Shown piece after piece: positions 1-11,579 of a DNA stretch of 64,000 nt. The translations under genes were made by a program, and so were the position numbers. Position 1 is the stretch's first letter. The number at the start of each line of letters is the position of its first letter. Below the pieces are notes generated by a model that worked only from the letters and a program-made list of their open reading frames with translations, was not told the DNA's origin and made no database searches. This DNA is from Hypericum androsaemum (lineage: Eukaryota > Streptophyta > Magnoliopsida > Malpighiales > Hypericaceae), in assembly GCA_963995505.1 (NCBI GenBank), contig OZ023198.1, positions 10,965,141 to 11,029,140 on the forward strand, given 5' to 3'.

Positions 1-333
1 TCTTTTCTGGGTTGGACTCTGAAATTTGGTTCTGAAATTCTTGCATCTTGCATGGACATGCTTTAGGATTCAGGTTCAAGAGTTGTTGACTTGTTCATTC
101 GACTGAAGTTTTCCAATACAGCATGGATGCCTATGTTTATTTCATGTTTGCGGAAGTACTTAGATTTTAAGTATCTCGGCGTTGATTGGCAACTTTGCAA
201 GTGCTTCTTTTTCTTATTTGGGTGATTTATGCCCTTCATTTTTTGGCCTTTTGCTAGCTAGTTTTGTCATCCAGCCAGGTTGTGTTTGGTCCTTTTTTTT
301 TACTTTCCCTTATATTTCCCTTCTTTCTGTTAG

Positions 334-785
334 GAACTTGCTGGTCACCGAGTGAAAGTGAATTATGCAACAGAAAGGCCACGACCAACCTATGGGGGTG
401 GCGAGGGTTACGGGGGTGGCGGTTATGGAGGTGGTGGATATAGTAGTGGTGGTGGTGGTGGATATGGTGGCTGGAGCTATGGCGGTGGTTCTGGTGGTAA
501 CTATGGTGCCAGTGCTACAAACTATGGCAATGCAACTGACAGTTTCAGCGATGGAAATTTTGGCACTCCTAGCAACTCTGGTGGCTTTGGCGGTGCTCCA
601 GACTTTGGTGCTGCAGGTGGAGCCGGTGGCGGTGAATAGTTTTTCCGGTTGATGGGGGCCCGCAAGACATTCAAAGCAGTGCCGGTGACGAGGATTTGAG
701 TTTCGGCCAGAACAATAATGATCAAGGTACCTTCGGAGTGAGTGACCAGCTCGACGACAATGATGACTTCGCCAAGAGGGCATGA
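334..785 (+). pseudogene. Broken copy of the last exon of the glycine-rich RNA-binding protein gene
   Basis: The exon keeps its acceptor (ttag at 330-333), the start of the exon (ELAGHRVKVNYATERPRP) and a shortened run of YGGGGY-type glycine repeats. Compared with the parent exon at 6881-7372 it has an indel near 630-650 that brings a TAG into frame at 637-639 and scrambles the next codons; the downstream DNA-level match then resumes up to the parental TGA (783-785). The RRM-coding exons would lie upstream of base 1, if they were copied at all. The break plus the short glycine tract make a functional protein unlikely. An alternative reading is a tail-shortened paralogue that simply ends at 637-639, which cannot be excluded without the upstream sequence. 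Confidence 0.82.
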
Positions 786-928
786 TGAATCGCATTCCAT
801 CATGGAAGGAAGCATTAGGACACTTGCTTCACTATTTATGTTCCTTTTAAGTTGACCTTTTTTTCCGGCCTCTATTTGGACTTGAAAGAGAAACTAAATT
901 TTTATCTTTCGTTTGATCTAGTTGGACC

Positions 929-1391
929 CATGGTTTTAAAAAACAACTCGGAGGCCGACCCGGGATTTCTCCCGTCCTCTGGGTCGGCTGGTCGGACCGG
1001 TCGAACCACCGATCGGATCAAAAAATTTATTTTTAAATATTTTAAATAATATATATATTTAGGTTATAATATACTTATTTTTCATAAAAAAAGTAGACTT
1101 AATTTTTTATCTCTCCACTCTATAAATCTATTTTTTTTTTATTTTTTTATTACTTTATAAATTTGTCAAATCAATTTTTTTCCTCGAAAATCACTAAAAA
1201 AAAGTCAATTTCGCCCATTTTTGTACTAATCGAGTTTGACTGGTCAGGATGGACCTCAAAATTGACTGGTTCGACTGGATTTGGTCCGGTTAGTACAGAC
1301 CTCGGTCAAAAGCCTAAAAATGATCCGGTCTTGTGCCCGTCGCGGTCTAAATATTCGGACCATTGATCGGATCGTGTTTTTAAAAACCATG
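929..1391. mobile_element. Non-autonomous DNA transposon (hAT-like MITE), 463 bp
   Basis: The element is absent from the second copy of the duplicated block, which gives the empty site (gatctagttggacctac near 7501). It is flanked by a perfect 8-bp direct repeat, gttggacc, at 921-928 and 1392-1399. Its ends are inverted repeats (catggttttaaaaaac at the left; the reverse complement with one indel at the right). An 8-bp target duplication is the hAT hallmark. No transposase is encoded. Interior motifs such as ggtcggaccggtcgaacc resemble the element at 4041-4907. Confidence 0.88.
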
Positions 1392-1835
1392 GTTGGACCT
1401 ACTTAAGTGAACTAGGATTGACCTGTAATTGGAATTTACTGGCATTTCTCCTCGCCACACTCTCTTCTTATATCTTGTCATTGCCAAGCGAGGCAAGTCT
1501 TCTTTGTGACTGCCAAGGCTCCTTGTGAAGTATTTGATTGTTGGGCAGCGTACTTGTATCTATGGTACTATCCATGTGGAAACAATGTCTCACTAAGTGC
1601 GACGAGAGTTGGTCCAAATGGGACGAGAGTCGACGTGACGAGAGTTGGTTCAAGTGTGACGAGACTGGACGGTTGTAAGTAATTAACCAATATTTTAACT
1701 AGATTTTTAACCGACTTTGCGAGTGAACATGATACTATTTGGAGCTGGTAGCAGATATATTAGGCACCAAGACAAAAAGATGTTTTTAGTTTTAGGGGGG
1801 TATTCCTCGAGTATCGGCAGATGGTTAGTACTTTG

Positions 1836-2268
1836 GACGCATTTTTCACCCTCTTGGACTCCGTATTTGAAGAAGACTATTAGAGACAAAGTTGTAGCCA
1901 CAGATGTCTCCTTTCCAGAACCTCCTCACTCGTCTCCATCGGACTTAAAATGCCAAAGTTATCTTTATTTGAATCGCTCGAGGTCAGTCTCACCCAATAT
2001 CATAGAGGTCCCGATCTTGCACCATTCTTTACGGCTGATCCAATCACCTTTGACACGATCCAATGTGCACCAATATCCTACTTGCATCTCCACAAAGTCT
2101 CCTAGCAAGAAACACGAACAAAACACAATGAAAATCACAAGAACTACACAAAAATATTCAAAGCACGATTTATGACACTACATCAATACATAACATACAA
2201 AAATACTAGAAACAACGAAAAATCAACACTAAACATATATAGATGATAGAGTGTTTCCACACTCATCA
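1836..2268. mobile_element. LTR fragment, same family as 28680-30195 and 42269-43878
   Basis: The block aligns by eye with the right-hand part of the solo LTR at 42269-43878, including the shared stretch acatatatagatgatagag and the terminal cacactcatca. Its right end is therefore a true LTR end (CA at 2267-2268). The left part is missing and it abuts the duplicated RNA-binding protein block directly, so the junction at 1835/1836 may be the breakpoint of that duplication. Confidence 0.8.
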
Positions 2269-2617
2269 GGTCCCTAAATGAGTTTTTTTCTTTTTTTTGT
2301 TATTGAAATGACAACAATACCTTTATAACAAAAAACCAAAAAAAATTGATGACCTCATCTCTTCTTCTCCAATGACACCAACCCAAAAAAATCAACTATT
2401 CAAAATCTAAGAACATAACTAAGAACATCAATCCAACCAAACAAACAAGAAAATGAGATCTGAAAATAATTTTTGGCCAGGAACGACAAAAAAACAATAA
2501 CAAATTCGAACCAAGAACAAATCGGTGTTTTTGAAACAACACTGATTCAAACCAACAACAAAAAAAACCAAGAAGCAACCAAGAACCCAACTTTTCAACT
2601 CCGAGAGGTTGCGGTGA
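2269..2617. other. Intergenic DNA without a recognisable gene
   Basis: AT-rich sequence with long T and A runs. Weak open frames on the minus strand from about 2396 have no recognisable motif and run on out of the PCNA fragment next to them. Confidence 0.5.
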
Positions 2618-2750
2618 TGCCGGTGAGGTAGATGGAGAGGTTGCGGTGGCAGCAGAAGTGCTTGAACCCCTCGGAGCGAAGCAGAAGCGCCACGTGGCTC
2701 GAGTCTATCGACTGCAGAGAGAATCCCGTCGAAGAGCAGTCGAACCCCGC
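2618..2750 (-). pseudogene. Fragment of a PCNA (sliding clamp) gene, first exon
   Basis: Read on the minus strand this encodes [20 protein letters not shown] followed by [18 protein letters not shown]. This is the N-terminal part of proliferating cell nuclear antigen, the ring-shaped clamp for DNA polymerase delta, roughly residues 27-70 of the family. Three residues are missing between HVA and LLLRSEGF, several conserved residues are changed, the true N-terminus is not seen in frame and no downstream exon follows. It is a gene scrap, probably carried here by a transposon or as a failed duplication. I identify it from memory of the family; a protein search would settle it. Confidence 0.75.
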
Positions 2751-4032
2751 CGACGACGACCCCCATGACCGGGAAACGTTCCAGAAACCTAGCCTCTGAC
2801 ATCGGCTCAGTCCACCTAGCCTCCGAAGGCCATTACAGGAACATGAGGAGGCGGCGGCCCACCACATCGGGGTAGCTTCTCCACTCGCCGACCGATGATT
2901 TTTAGGATGGGGACCTGCCGTCGTCAGAGCTTTGCCAATTCGTCAACGGAGTCAAGGATGGCTTCAAGATGGCTTCAAGGATTCAAGGAAGAAGTCGAGA
3001 TTGGAGTGCGATGAAGATGGCTTCAAGGATTCGACATGGCTTCGGCGACACCCACTTTAAGGGATGAAGGATCGTGGGTGGTTTTGGTTTCGTGGGTTTA
3101 ATTAAAATGGTCTTCAATAAGTTAGTGTTCCTCAGTTCGTGGGTTTTTAAGGCTTGATTTATGAACATAACCTAAAGTTCTTTCATGATGTTCGAAAGAA
3201 TTAATTGATCAGCATCACCAAAAATTATTTAGCTTTTGATATTTCCTTAATCAACTAATTAGTTCACAAAAATAATCTTAATCCTATCCAAATATTACAA
3301 AATTGTTATTTAACGAAAAAAATCAAGGACCCTAATTGGCAACTTTTACCGGACTAATTGGTTGTTTTAGTAAATATGAAAGATTAAACAATTTTACATT
3401 ATCTTGATCAATCAATTTCTTTAAACATTAGAAAATTATGACTATTTTTCTTGGACCTAATTTGATGATAAAGAAACGAGTAATTTTTTTGGGGTAAAGT
3501 TTTATCAATCATTAAATTTAATCAAGTGTATGTTTCTCTCGATGGCGAAGATATTGTTGTTCAACTTTGTCAAAATTTTATCATGATAAAATTTGAAGGA
3601 AAAAAATCACAGTAGAAAAAAATACCTACCGTAACCCGGTACTGAATAGTCAATACCACACTCAACACCTCCCATTACAAGAGCACATCCCTAAGTAAAG
3701 AGAGTAATCTATAATTGAAACAAAGTAAAATTATTCTAAACTCCATTTTTTTTCCAATGGAAGAGGTATTTTATTGAGTACTTAAATTATTATGTACTAT
3801 AAAATATTATACAATGAGAGAATGATTGAAACCAATGTCCCTGAAATCTATCAACAACATATACAACTATTATCCGTAGAATAAAAAAAAATCACATCAA
3901 CTAATAATAAAATTGTTATAATTTAAATAAAATATTTTGATATTAAGCCGATGAAATATATCAATATTCTTTCTAACAATTTCTAATGAATATTGTGCCT
4001 TTATTTTGAATGATGAAGAAAGGACATGAATA
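2751..4032. other. Intergenic DNA, no gene seen
   Basis: AT-rich and full of stops in all frames. Direct short repeats of ggcttcaagatggcttcaag occur near 2960-3025. No transposon ends or RNA gene were recognised. Confidence 0.5.
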
Positions 4033-4040
4033 CTCCCTAC

Positions 4041-4907
4041 CAATGTTTTAAAAAACGAACTGAAAGGTAAACCGAAAATTTTAATTTCTCTGGTTCATCC
4101 AGTTGAGCCGTGGTCAAACTGGAACTTTTTTATATTAATAATTATTAAATAAAGTAAAATAAGTTTTATTTTAATGACAAAATATGAAATAAGTTCAAAT
4201 ATCACCAACTTACTTATTCAAACAAAGTATGCAAAAATTAATTTAATAAGTCTAGAAGAAGATTAAGTTCAAAAACTTCAAGCTAATAATAACAAATACG
4301 TCAACTTCACGACAACTTTGTCTGCAGTGCTGGTGCTAGCCAATCCTCAATTCATTCTCTTCATCCAATGCGCCAAGTTCCACAATATCTTCACCTAAAT
4401 AGATTGACAAGAACAATAAGAAAGTAGTTCTCTACATACTGACTAGAGTAGATATATAAACAATACAGTAGAATACACTAAATCACTGAATTTGGTAAAA
4501 ATTAGATTGAAGAGGGCAAACATCAAAACCAGACCTCAACCGTATTGCAGGAGACCGTGGGCGACAGCGTGTGAGAGGCGGCGGCAGGCGGAGCGGAAGC
4601 GGCTGGAGCGGAAGCGGCTAATTCTCAAGTTTTGCTTTCGGCGTTGATTTTTTTTCAGTTTCTCCACCGTTTTTGTCCTTTCTTTTATTTTGGGTCGTTC
4701 ACTGTTTAGGTTTTTTGTCCCTTCTTATTATATTTTTAGTCATTTGGTTTTCTGTCCCGGCTGATCCGGTTCAACCGAAAATGGGTGACCAGGTAGTTTG
4801 ACCAGATTTGAAGTGGTCGAACCGCTATCAGATTTTTTAACTAAAAAACGGATCGGGTTTCCTTCCAGTCAGCAGTCCGACCTCGTACCGCGGTTTTTAA
4901 AACAATG
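4041..4907. mobile_element. hAT-like non-autonomous transposon, 867 bp
   Basis: Inverted ends caatgttttaaaaaac (left) and gtttttaaaacaatg (right) are flanked by an 8-bp direct repeat with one mismatch, ctccctac at 4033-4040 and ctccctgc at 4908-4915. The size of the duplication and the end sequence match the element at 929-1391, so both look like members of one hAT-type family. The interior has a GC-rich stretch (4540-4620) but no transposase. The element sits just upstream of the transcribed region of the RNA-binding protein gene and may contribute to its upstream control region. Confidence 0.82.
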
Positions 4908-5015
4908 CTCCCTGCCACCGACTCGTCATCAACCTCCAAATCCAACGGTAGTCATCGGATCCCAAGACTCCAACATCCAACGGTCCAGATCAATTCTCCT
5001 ACTAAACCCAATTCC

Positions 5016-5126
5016 TAAATAAAAAAAACCCTACTTAAACCCCCCCGATCTTCGAAACACCAAATAGGGTTTTAGTTCATTTCCTCTCACGTTAACCAAC
5101 AAGGGCGAAGAAGAAGAACTACCCAG
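5016..5126 (+). promoter_or_regulatory. Core promoter and non-coding first exon of the RNA-binding protein gene
   Basis: An AT-rich ctaaataaaaaaaacccta stretch gives a possible TATA-like region and a telo-box-like aaaccctac motif, common upstream of plant housekeeping genes. The first exon is non-coding and ends at a good donor (cccag/gtaagg) at 5126/5127. The exact transcription start cannot be seen. Confidence 0.5.
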
Positions 5127-5660
5127 GTAAGGAAACCCTAAACCCAGCTCAAAGATCGCTCCTTTCTCCAACTTCCTTATTGTAATTAGCTAGCTCCGTG
5201 GTTGGTGATCTCGCTATTTACTGTTCATTTTCTCCTTGCAGTTGTCTTCTGTTTAGGGTTTTTGAAAATCTTTTTGGGTATCTCGAAGTGTGTTTATTTG
5301 GGTTTTTTCTGTGTTAGTTTTCTTTGGGGTTTTTGGTTATTGGAAGTGTGTTTGGCGGCTTTCATGGTTAGACAGTGAGTAATGGAATTGTTTTGTGTAT
5401 TGCCGATCACCCATTTGTAAAGTGTTGGTTTTTGGCGGCTTCAGTGTCGGAAGGAGCTCGTTGGGTGGCGTGGCGGGGTCTTGGGCGAGGCGGGTTTGTG
5501 TCAAAGTATCGATCTTGGTTAAACCTGTGAAGAAAGAAAGTTGATTTTTACTGTTTTGTTAGGGATTGTTGATCTTTCGTAGTTACATTTCATGTTGGGG
5601 TTTAATGATGCTGGATGTTTAATCTTTTTGGGGATTGTTTGTTGCTTGATGTGTGTGCAG
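5127..5660 (+). other. Intron in the 5' untranslated region
   Basis: Starts gtaaggaaac and ends tgtgtgcag, 534 bp, T-rich, with the start codon only 10 bp into the next exon. Long leader introns often raise expression in plant genes; that role here is inference. Confidence 0.8.
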
Positions 5661-5670
5661 GTTGTTTGCA

Positions 5671-7372
5671 ATGGCTTTTCTCGGTAAAATCGGCAATATA
5701 CTGAGGCAGACAGTCCGCAAGCAGACTAGTTCTGAGCTTTTGGCATCGCGTCCTTCAATCTATAATGCTATTAGATGCATGTCAACTTCCAAACTTTTCG
5801 TCGGAGGTTTGTTAACTCTTCCCTAGTGTTCTGCAATCATCAGTTTCTGCTGGTGTTTATGCCGCTATTGTTTACTTGCTTGTTTGACTTCAGGTATTAG
5901 TTATGGCATGGATGAGAACAGTTTCAGAGAACAGTTCAGTAAATATGGAGAAGTTCTTGAAGGTTTGTTGCTGGTTTAACTTCGGTGTTAGTTCTATAGG
6001 TGTGATGGGGTATGCCCGAATTATTTTTGTGAACAGGTGTATCCCTTTTAAGCATGATATTTTTTTCTGATCGTTAATGTTTTAGCAATGTCTGGACATT
6101 ACGTTATACTGATTGTTTTTGCTAATTGTAGCAAAAATCATTGTTGACCGGGAGAATGGCAACTCGAGAGGATTTGGGTTTGTTACCTTCAGCAGCAATG
6201 AGGAAGCGTCAAGTGCAATACAGGCCTTGGACGGGCAGGTAATTTCGACAGTTCTTTGGATTCCCAGTAAGAAAGAGTCCGGATGAAAAGCCAACATTTT
6301 CTATTTTTAACGAGTCAGATAGCGGTCATAACTCTGGGCAAATGAGCTGTGGAGAAGACAAATGGTCAAGCTCATTTGTTTCCTCTTTTAACTGGTTTAC
6401 TTCCAAAGTCTTCCGTATATAGTTCCATTTGATTTATAATACTAATAATTCAAGCGCTTTCATTGATTGTGCTTACTTTGTCACTGGAACTTGAATTTTG
6501 TACTCTTTATAAGATTTGTTGATCCGGCGGTTGACTGGGCTGCTCTTGCAAATCCTTTTCTTTTCTGGGTTGGACTCTGAAATTTGGTTCTGAAATTCTG
6601 GCATCTTGCATGGACATGCTTTAGGATTCAGGTGCAAGAGTTGTTGACTTGTTCATTCGACTGAAGTTTTCAATACAGCATGGATGCCTGTGTTTATTTT
6701 ATGTTTGTGGAAGTACTTTGATTTTAAGTATCTCAGCGTTGATTGGCAACTTTGCAAGTGCTTCCTTTTCTTATTATGCCCTTCTCTTTTTGGTCTTTTG
6801 CTAGCTGGTTTTGTCATCCAGCCAGGTTGTGTTTGGTCTTTTTTTTTTACTTTCCCTTATATTTCCCTTCTTTCTGTTAGGAACTTGCTGGTCGCCGAGT
6901 GAAAGTGAATTATGCAACAGAAAGGCCACGACCAACCTATGGGGGTGGCGGGGGTTACGGGGGTGGCGGTTATGGAGGTGGGGGATATGGCGGCGGTGGT
7001 GGTGGATATGGTGGTGGTGGTGGTGGATATGGTAGTGGTGGTGGTGGATATGGTGGCGGGAGCTATGGCGGTGGTTCTGGTGGTAACTATGGTGGCAGTA
7101 CTACAAACTATGGCAATGCAACTGACAGTTTCAGCGGTGGAAATTTTGGCACTCCTAGCAACTCTGGTGGCTTTGGCGGTGCTCCAGACTTTGGTGCTGC
7201 AGGTGGAGCCGGTGGCAGTGATAGTTTTTCTGGTATGTTTGGCGGCGCTAAAGACAGTCAAAGCAGTGCCGGTGACGAGGATTTGAGTTTCGGCCAGAAC
7301 AATAACGATCAAGGTACTTTTGGAGTGAGTGACCAGCTCGACGACAATGATGACTTTGCCAAGAGGGCATGA
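5671..7372 (+). CDS. Glycine-rich RNA-binding protein, mitochondrial type
   Basis: Four coding exons: 5671-5806, 5894-5962, 6132-6238 and 6881-7372, all with GT-AG junctions and matching phases, giving 267 residues. Residues 1-39 are basic, poor in acidic residues and rich in Ser/Arg, like a mitochondrial presequence. One RRM follows: RNP2 as LFVGGIS (about 42-48) and RNP1 as RGFGFVTF (about 81-88). From about residue 115 the tail is Gly/Tyr-rich with repeated YGGGGY units, then a Ser/Asp-rich acidic end. In the family, such proteins bind RNA in mitochondria and take part in RNA processing or editing and in cold responses. The start is the first ATG after the leader intron and opens the presequence. 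Targeting is inferred from composition. Confidence 0.93.
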
Positions 7373-7943
7373 TGAATCGCCTCCATCATGGAAGGAAGCA
7401 TTAGCAAACTTGCTTCCCTATTTCTGTTCCTTTTAAGTCGACCTTTTGTTGCGGTCTCTATCTGGACTTGAAAGAGAGACTAAATTTTTATCTTTCGTTT
7501 GATCTAGTTGGACCTACTTAAGTGAACTAGGATTGACCTGTAATTGGAATTTACTGGCATTTCTCCTCGCCACACGCTCTATCTTCTTAGATCTTGTCAT
7601 TGCCAAACGAGGCAAGTCTTCTTTGTGACTGCCAAGGCTCCTTGTGAAGTGTGTGATTGTTGGGCAGCGTACTTGTATCTATGGTACTATCCATGTGGAA
7701 ACAATGTCTCACCAAGTGGGACGAGAGTTGGTCCAAGTGGGACGAGAGTGGACGTGATGAGAGTTGGTTCAAGTGCGACGAGATTGGATATGGTAAGCAA
7801 TATTTTAACTAGATTTTAAACCGACTTTGCGAGTGAACCGGATACTATTTGGAGCTGGTAGCAGATATATTAGGCACGAAGACAAAAAGATGTTTTTAGT
7901 TTTGGGGGCATTCCTCGAGTATCGGCAGATGGTTAGTGCTTTG
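6558..7943. repeat. Parent block of the tandem duplicate at 1-1835
   Basis: From the middle of intron 3 to about 570 bp past the stop codon this sequence reappears at 1-1835 in direct orientation. This copy lacks the transposon found at 929-1391 in the other and so shows the empty insertion site. Confidence 0.92.
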
Positions 7944-8075
7944 CAGCAAGTAATTGGAAGCTGAAGAAGTTCATAAACAAGGGCAGAGGTTATTTTGTGA
8001 TATCCCTTCAATGGCTTCCGATTAAGAACTTAATGGTACATCATTACAAGGCAAAACTTTCCTGTAAGAGAGCAT

Positions 8076-10836
8076 TCAGTCTCCATCGTCAACCATGGAA
8101 AACAATACTTTCTGTGCGTTCAACATTGCGGGGGAGCCTTTCTTGGTCTTCTCCACAATTTGCTTGATTAGCTGCTTCTGCATTTCCTCACTGCCGTCAC
8201 TCTTCTCGTCCTCGCTTCCGCCGTCGTACAAATGAGCAGAAGATGTTTTGGGGCCGTGCTCCGAGTCGAACAGGTTCCTGTGGTAAAGATGAGTAGACGA
8301 ACCGTCTGCTAAAACTTGACTTCGTGAGAAGCTTTGCTCACGTGAAGGCAAGCCTGCTCGATGAATAGTGTCGTAGACGTCATAGGGAGAGTCATCTGAT
8401 TCCGACTCATTTGGCTTTGATAGCTCTTCGTATGCCTCGTTGTAGGCACCGAGAGCCCCGCCTGACAGGTTTATGACCAGGGGTTGATCCCTCGCCATTG
8501 GACTTTCTTCATCAGAGGAATATCTCAGCATGCTGACTGACATGTTCCTCAAAGCACTCTTGGACTCGGCTTCCATATGTAGCACCTTTCTCTGGCTGGT
8601 CTGGAGGGCCGTCTCTAGCTCCCTCACACGCTCTTCAAGTCTCGACTGGATAACTTGGTGAAGGCGTAAGCTAAGCTCTCGTGGCGAAACTGCAAACTTC
8701 GCAGATTGCCTAGTCGAGGTACTGCTAGCAGCTCGATCTGATTCAGGTTGGCCATCGGTCCTATTTCCGATGGTGCCTGCCCTCAATTCACCTTCAGCAA
8801 AATCTGGTTCATAATCTGGGTCCATCTGCACAATTCTAGACTTTATTAGCACTAGAGAATCACATAATCTCCGATATTGTAACAGAGAAATCACAGGGCA
8901 CTACTCCAATATATATCTTATTCTGGTGAATAATTATCTTTCAATAGAGAACTCATAAATACATATACAATACAGCCAAAAGTAAATTTCCCTTCTATTT
9001 ATTGTCCCTCTAAATCAACCATTACAATTGTTGCAACTTAAGACGACGTTTCTATGCCAATCGCTATTGGAAGAAACTTTTCAGACACTACCAAACAGCA
9101 ACTCACGGAGACACACAAATCGATCAACGGAATGATGCTGAAATTCTTGGAACAGCTTTACCTCTACAAGATCCGAGACCCTTTTCTCTGAGTTGGAAGC
9201 AGTCATGTTTAGACCCAACCTCTCAAGCTCAGCTTCCAGCTCCGCTTCAATTTTGCTCATAGATTCCAAACTCGCTTCTGCCTTCTCATCATATAATTCT
9301 TCGCAGACATCCGTTTTCGGATTACCAACTTTCCGTGCAGGGGAAGATGTACCCTGTCTCCCATTGCTCAGAGAGTTCTCACATGTACCATGTGATTCAG
9401 AATTCTCGTTGACGAGCTCCTTCACAGTCAATGAATCTTTCATCTCAAGTTCTTCTTGTAGATCTTGCACTAGATTTTCAGTCTGCTTCAGCAAATTTCT
9501 TAATTGGTGTACTTCTCTTCCGTTTGCAAGAAGAGAAGAGATTACACCAATAAAGATCCCAACTCCGACAAGAGATGCTCCATCTCGCAATCCTGGTCAT
9601 TAACAAGTTAACGTATAGTTTAGAGCAAATGAAGGAATAAAACTGAAATGAACTGAAGATTTGTTAAGCTAGCTTGTTAAGGGTGGGAAATAGAAGTTCA
9701 TATAAACCGTACTCATGCCGATAATTTGGTTCAAGCATGCTATCAGGTGTGATCAGGTGTTAAATATATCCTTGCAAAAACCAAATCCGCGACAATACAA
9801 GGCAGAAGCAAACTTATGGAGTAATACCAAAGGGCAGCCTTTTGGTTATTTTGTTGTAGGAAACAACAGTTCGTCACAAATCTGATAGTTACTAGCATCA
9901 TTTGCAATCAAAGAACAACTGACGACCAAAGATTTTCTGCACGCTAGAGTTTAACAGAAACGTAGAATGATGGTTACCGACAAACGCTGATTGCAGGAAA
10001 GCAAGCCTACCATTATGCAAATTTGACTGCTTTTGACTGCTCGTTTTGGTGGAAACACAGAATCTTTCAGTTCCTCGTCCAGCCTTAGGTTTTACCATCT
10101 TCATGGTATTCAGTGGTGCAAATTTTGGGAGAGGAGAAACCCCAAATACAGCTAGGTTCTCTTGCGACATGGTAGAATCCTTCCTAAAGCGTGTGAAAGA
10201 GTCACTTTTGGCTCTACTAATCACATGTGCCCCATCTGTTACAATGAAGGGCCTCACTGTGTTGGATGGGGACGGGAAGGTACTTAGCACATATTCTTGT
10301 ACTCTTGTATGTTCATCATACCACTGAGCCATCAGGCAACTCTCCAAAGAAGTTGAAGGTTTAATGAAATGTCTCTGGAAACGTTTAGTTCTCAATGAAG
10401 CTCTGTTTCTTATGGGAGAATGAACTGCATCCATTTCCTTGACACAAACATGATCCACATCGGCATTTGGCACATCTCCACCTGCCAACAAGTTTGACGA
10501 ACCCAACACAGAATTTCTGCTGCCATCCTCATGATCTCCCAGGTTCTTCAACTTTTGACTAAAAATGCTCACAGAAGCAGCTTCTGCATCCGAACCACTG
10601 TCAAACAACCTCGGGGAGAAACTTTCACAGGATGTTTCCCTTCCGGCTGTGCCAACATCTTTTGCCCGTTTCCTTCTCTGAGTCAATCTGCGAAGGGGGC
10701 AGCTAAAGGCCCCAGGTTTTTCATATTCAGTCACTCCAGATGACGACTCCAATGAACTATCCTCAACTCTAGATTGCTTCAACTGCTTGGCTATGTATCC
10801 AGCAGCTGCTGCTGCACCCACAACCCACATATCCAT
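8076..10836 (-). CDS. POLAR-like protein (POLAR LOCALIZATION DURING ASYMMETRIC DIVISION family)
   Basis: Three coding exons on the minus strand, 10836-9978, 9592-9162 and 8825-8076, with GT-AG junctions and matching phases give 679 residues. The protein opens with MDMWVVGAAAAAGYIAKQLK, the short hydrophobic N-terminus typical of the family. Exon 2 carries DGASLVGVGIFIGVISSLLA and a coiled coil. Exon 3 starts MDPDYEPDFAEGELRAG and holds the conserved helix RLHQVIQSRLEERVRELETA. In Arabidopsis, POLAR is a polarised membrane-associated scaffold in stomatal-lineage cells; homologues are broader in expression and less understood. The acidic, Ser-rich C-terminus suggests phosphorylation. Family membership is fairly sure; the cellular role here is inference. 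It faces the RNA-binding protein gene tail to tail. Confidence 0.85.
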
Positions 10837-11514
10837 CTATAACCGCTCCACCTCGGAAACAGAAATCAAATGATCAGAAGTGCCATCTCAAAGCCATTCC
10901 AAAACCCGCTTCTTTCTTCGCATTTCACCCTTTCCTTACACTCCTCATGATCGAAAATTGAACTCTTCAAGCAACCAGCAGTCACAAGTGATGCTTCACA
11001 CACAATCCAAGCAATTGCCCTATATCTATCTACTCCCAAGAAGCTATAGAAGAAGCAATTTCCTCAATTATTTTAGCCTCTGTAGCCTCCTACAGCTACC
11101 TCCTTCAGGCCTAAAGAGAGAATACAAGAGAAAAGCTCCAAAACAAAGGTAATCCAAATGTCACCTCCTCCAACCAATTTGCACTATCTAACCCCCAACA
11201 AATGAGAAAACCACAAGACACCCAATTCACTGCAGATTTAACCAATCCAATCCTAAAGAGGGACCCACATAAAGTGAGGAGGTGAAAGACTAAAAAGCCT
11301 CAAACTTTCACCCAATTCAACACCCACTACACCACTAAGACCAATACCCAGTTCAAATCAGACCCAAAACCCCAATTCTTTGCAGCAGCAACAACAACAA
11401 AACAACTCTGAAAAGAGGGACAGAGGAGCAGAAAAGGGGTTATTTTTATGGGACTTTAAATGTGCAGCAGCTAAAAAGAACCCAACTTTAAGGAGGAAAG
11501 GAGGATATATTGCA

Positions 11515-11570
11515 GCTCTCTCCTCTCTCTCTCTGTCTCTGGTGGTAGAGAGAGAGAGAGAAAGAGGTGG
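11515..11570. repeat. CT/GA dinucleotide tract in the POLAR-like gene leader
   Basis: Alternating ctctctctct then gagagagagag runs form a small inverted pyrimidine/purine pair. They lie about 700 bp upstream of the POLAR-like start codon and probably mark its 5' untranslated or initiator region; GA/CT tracts are common there in plants. Confidence 0.7.
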
Positions 11571-11579
11571 TTGGTTAGG

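Larger units (their letters stand above)
1..1835. repeat. Partial tandem duplicate of 6558-7943
   Basis: This block repeats, in the same orientation, the last intron, last exon and 3' flank of the glycine-rich RNA-binding protein gene at 6558-7943. The match is already running at the window's first base, so the true left edge is outside. It is interrupted once, by the mobile element at 929-1391, and stops at about 1835, where it joins an LTR fragment. Small substitutions and indels are scattered along it, so the duplication is not very recent. Confidence 0.92.

Noticed and set aside
310..815. Long antisense frames rich in Thr, Ile and Ser opposite the glycine-rich exon (also 6857-7312)
   Set aside because: They are mirror frames of the GGT-rich repeat; the sense frame has the RRM exons and splice sites.
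2428..2802. 124-residue minus-strand frame beginning [10 protein letters not shown]
   Set aside because: It overlaps the PCNA-like fragment in a different frame and shows no motif of its own.
9193..9603. 136-residue plus-strand frame over the POLAR-like exon 2
   Set aside because: Antisense shadow of a spliced exon with family-specific motifs.
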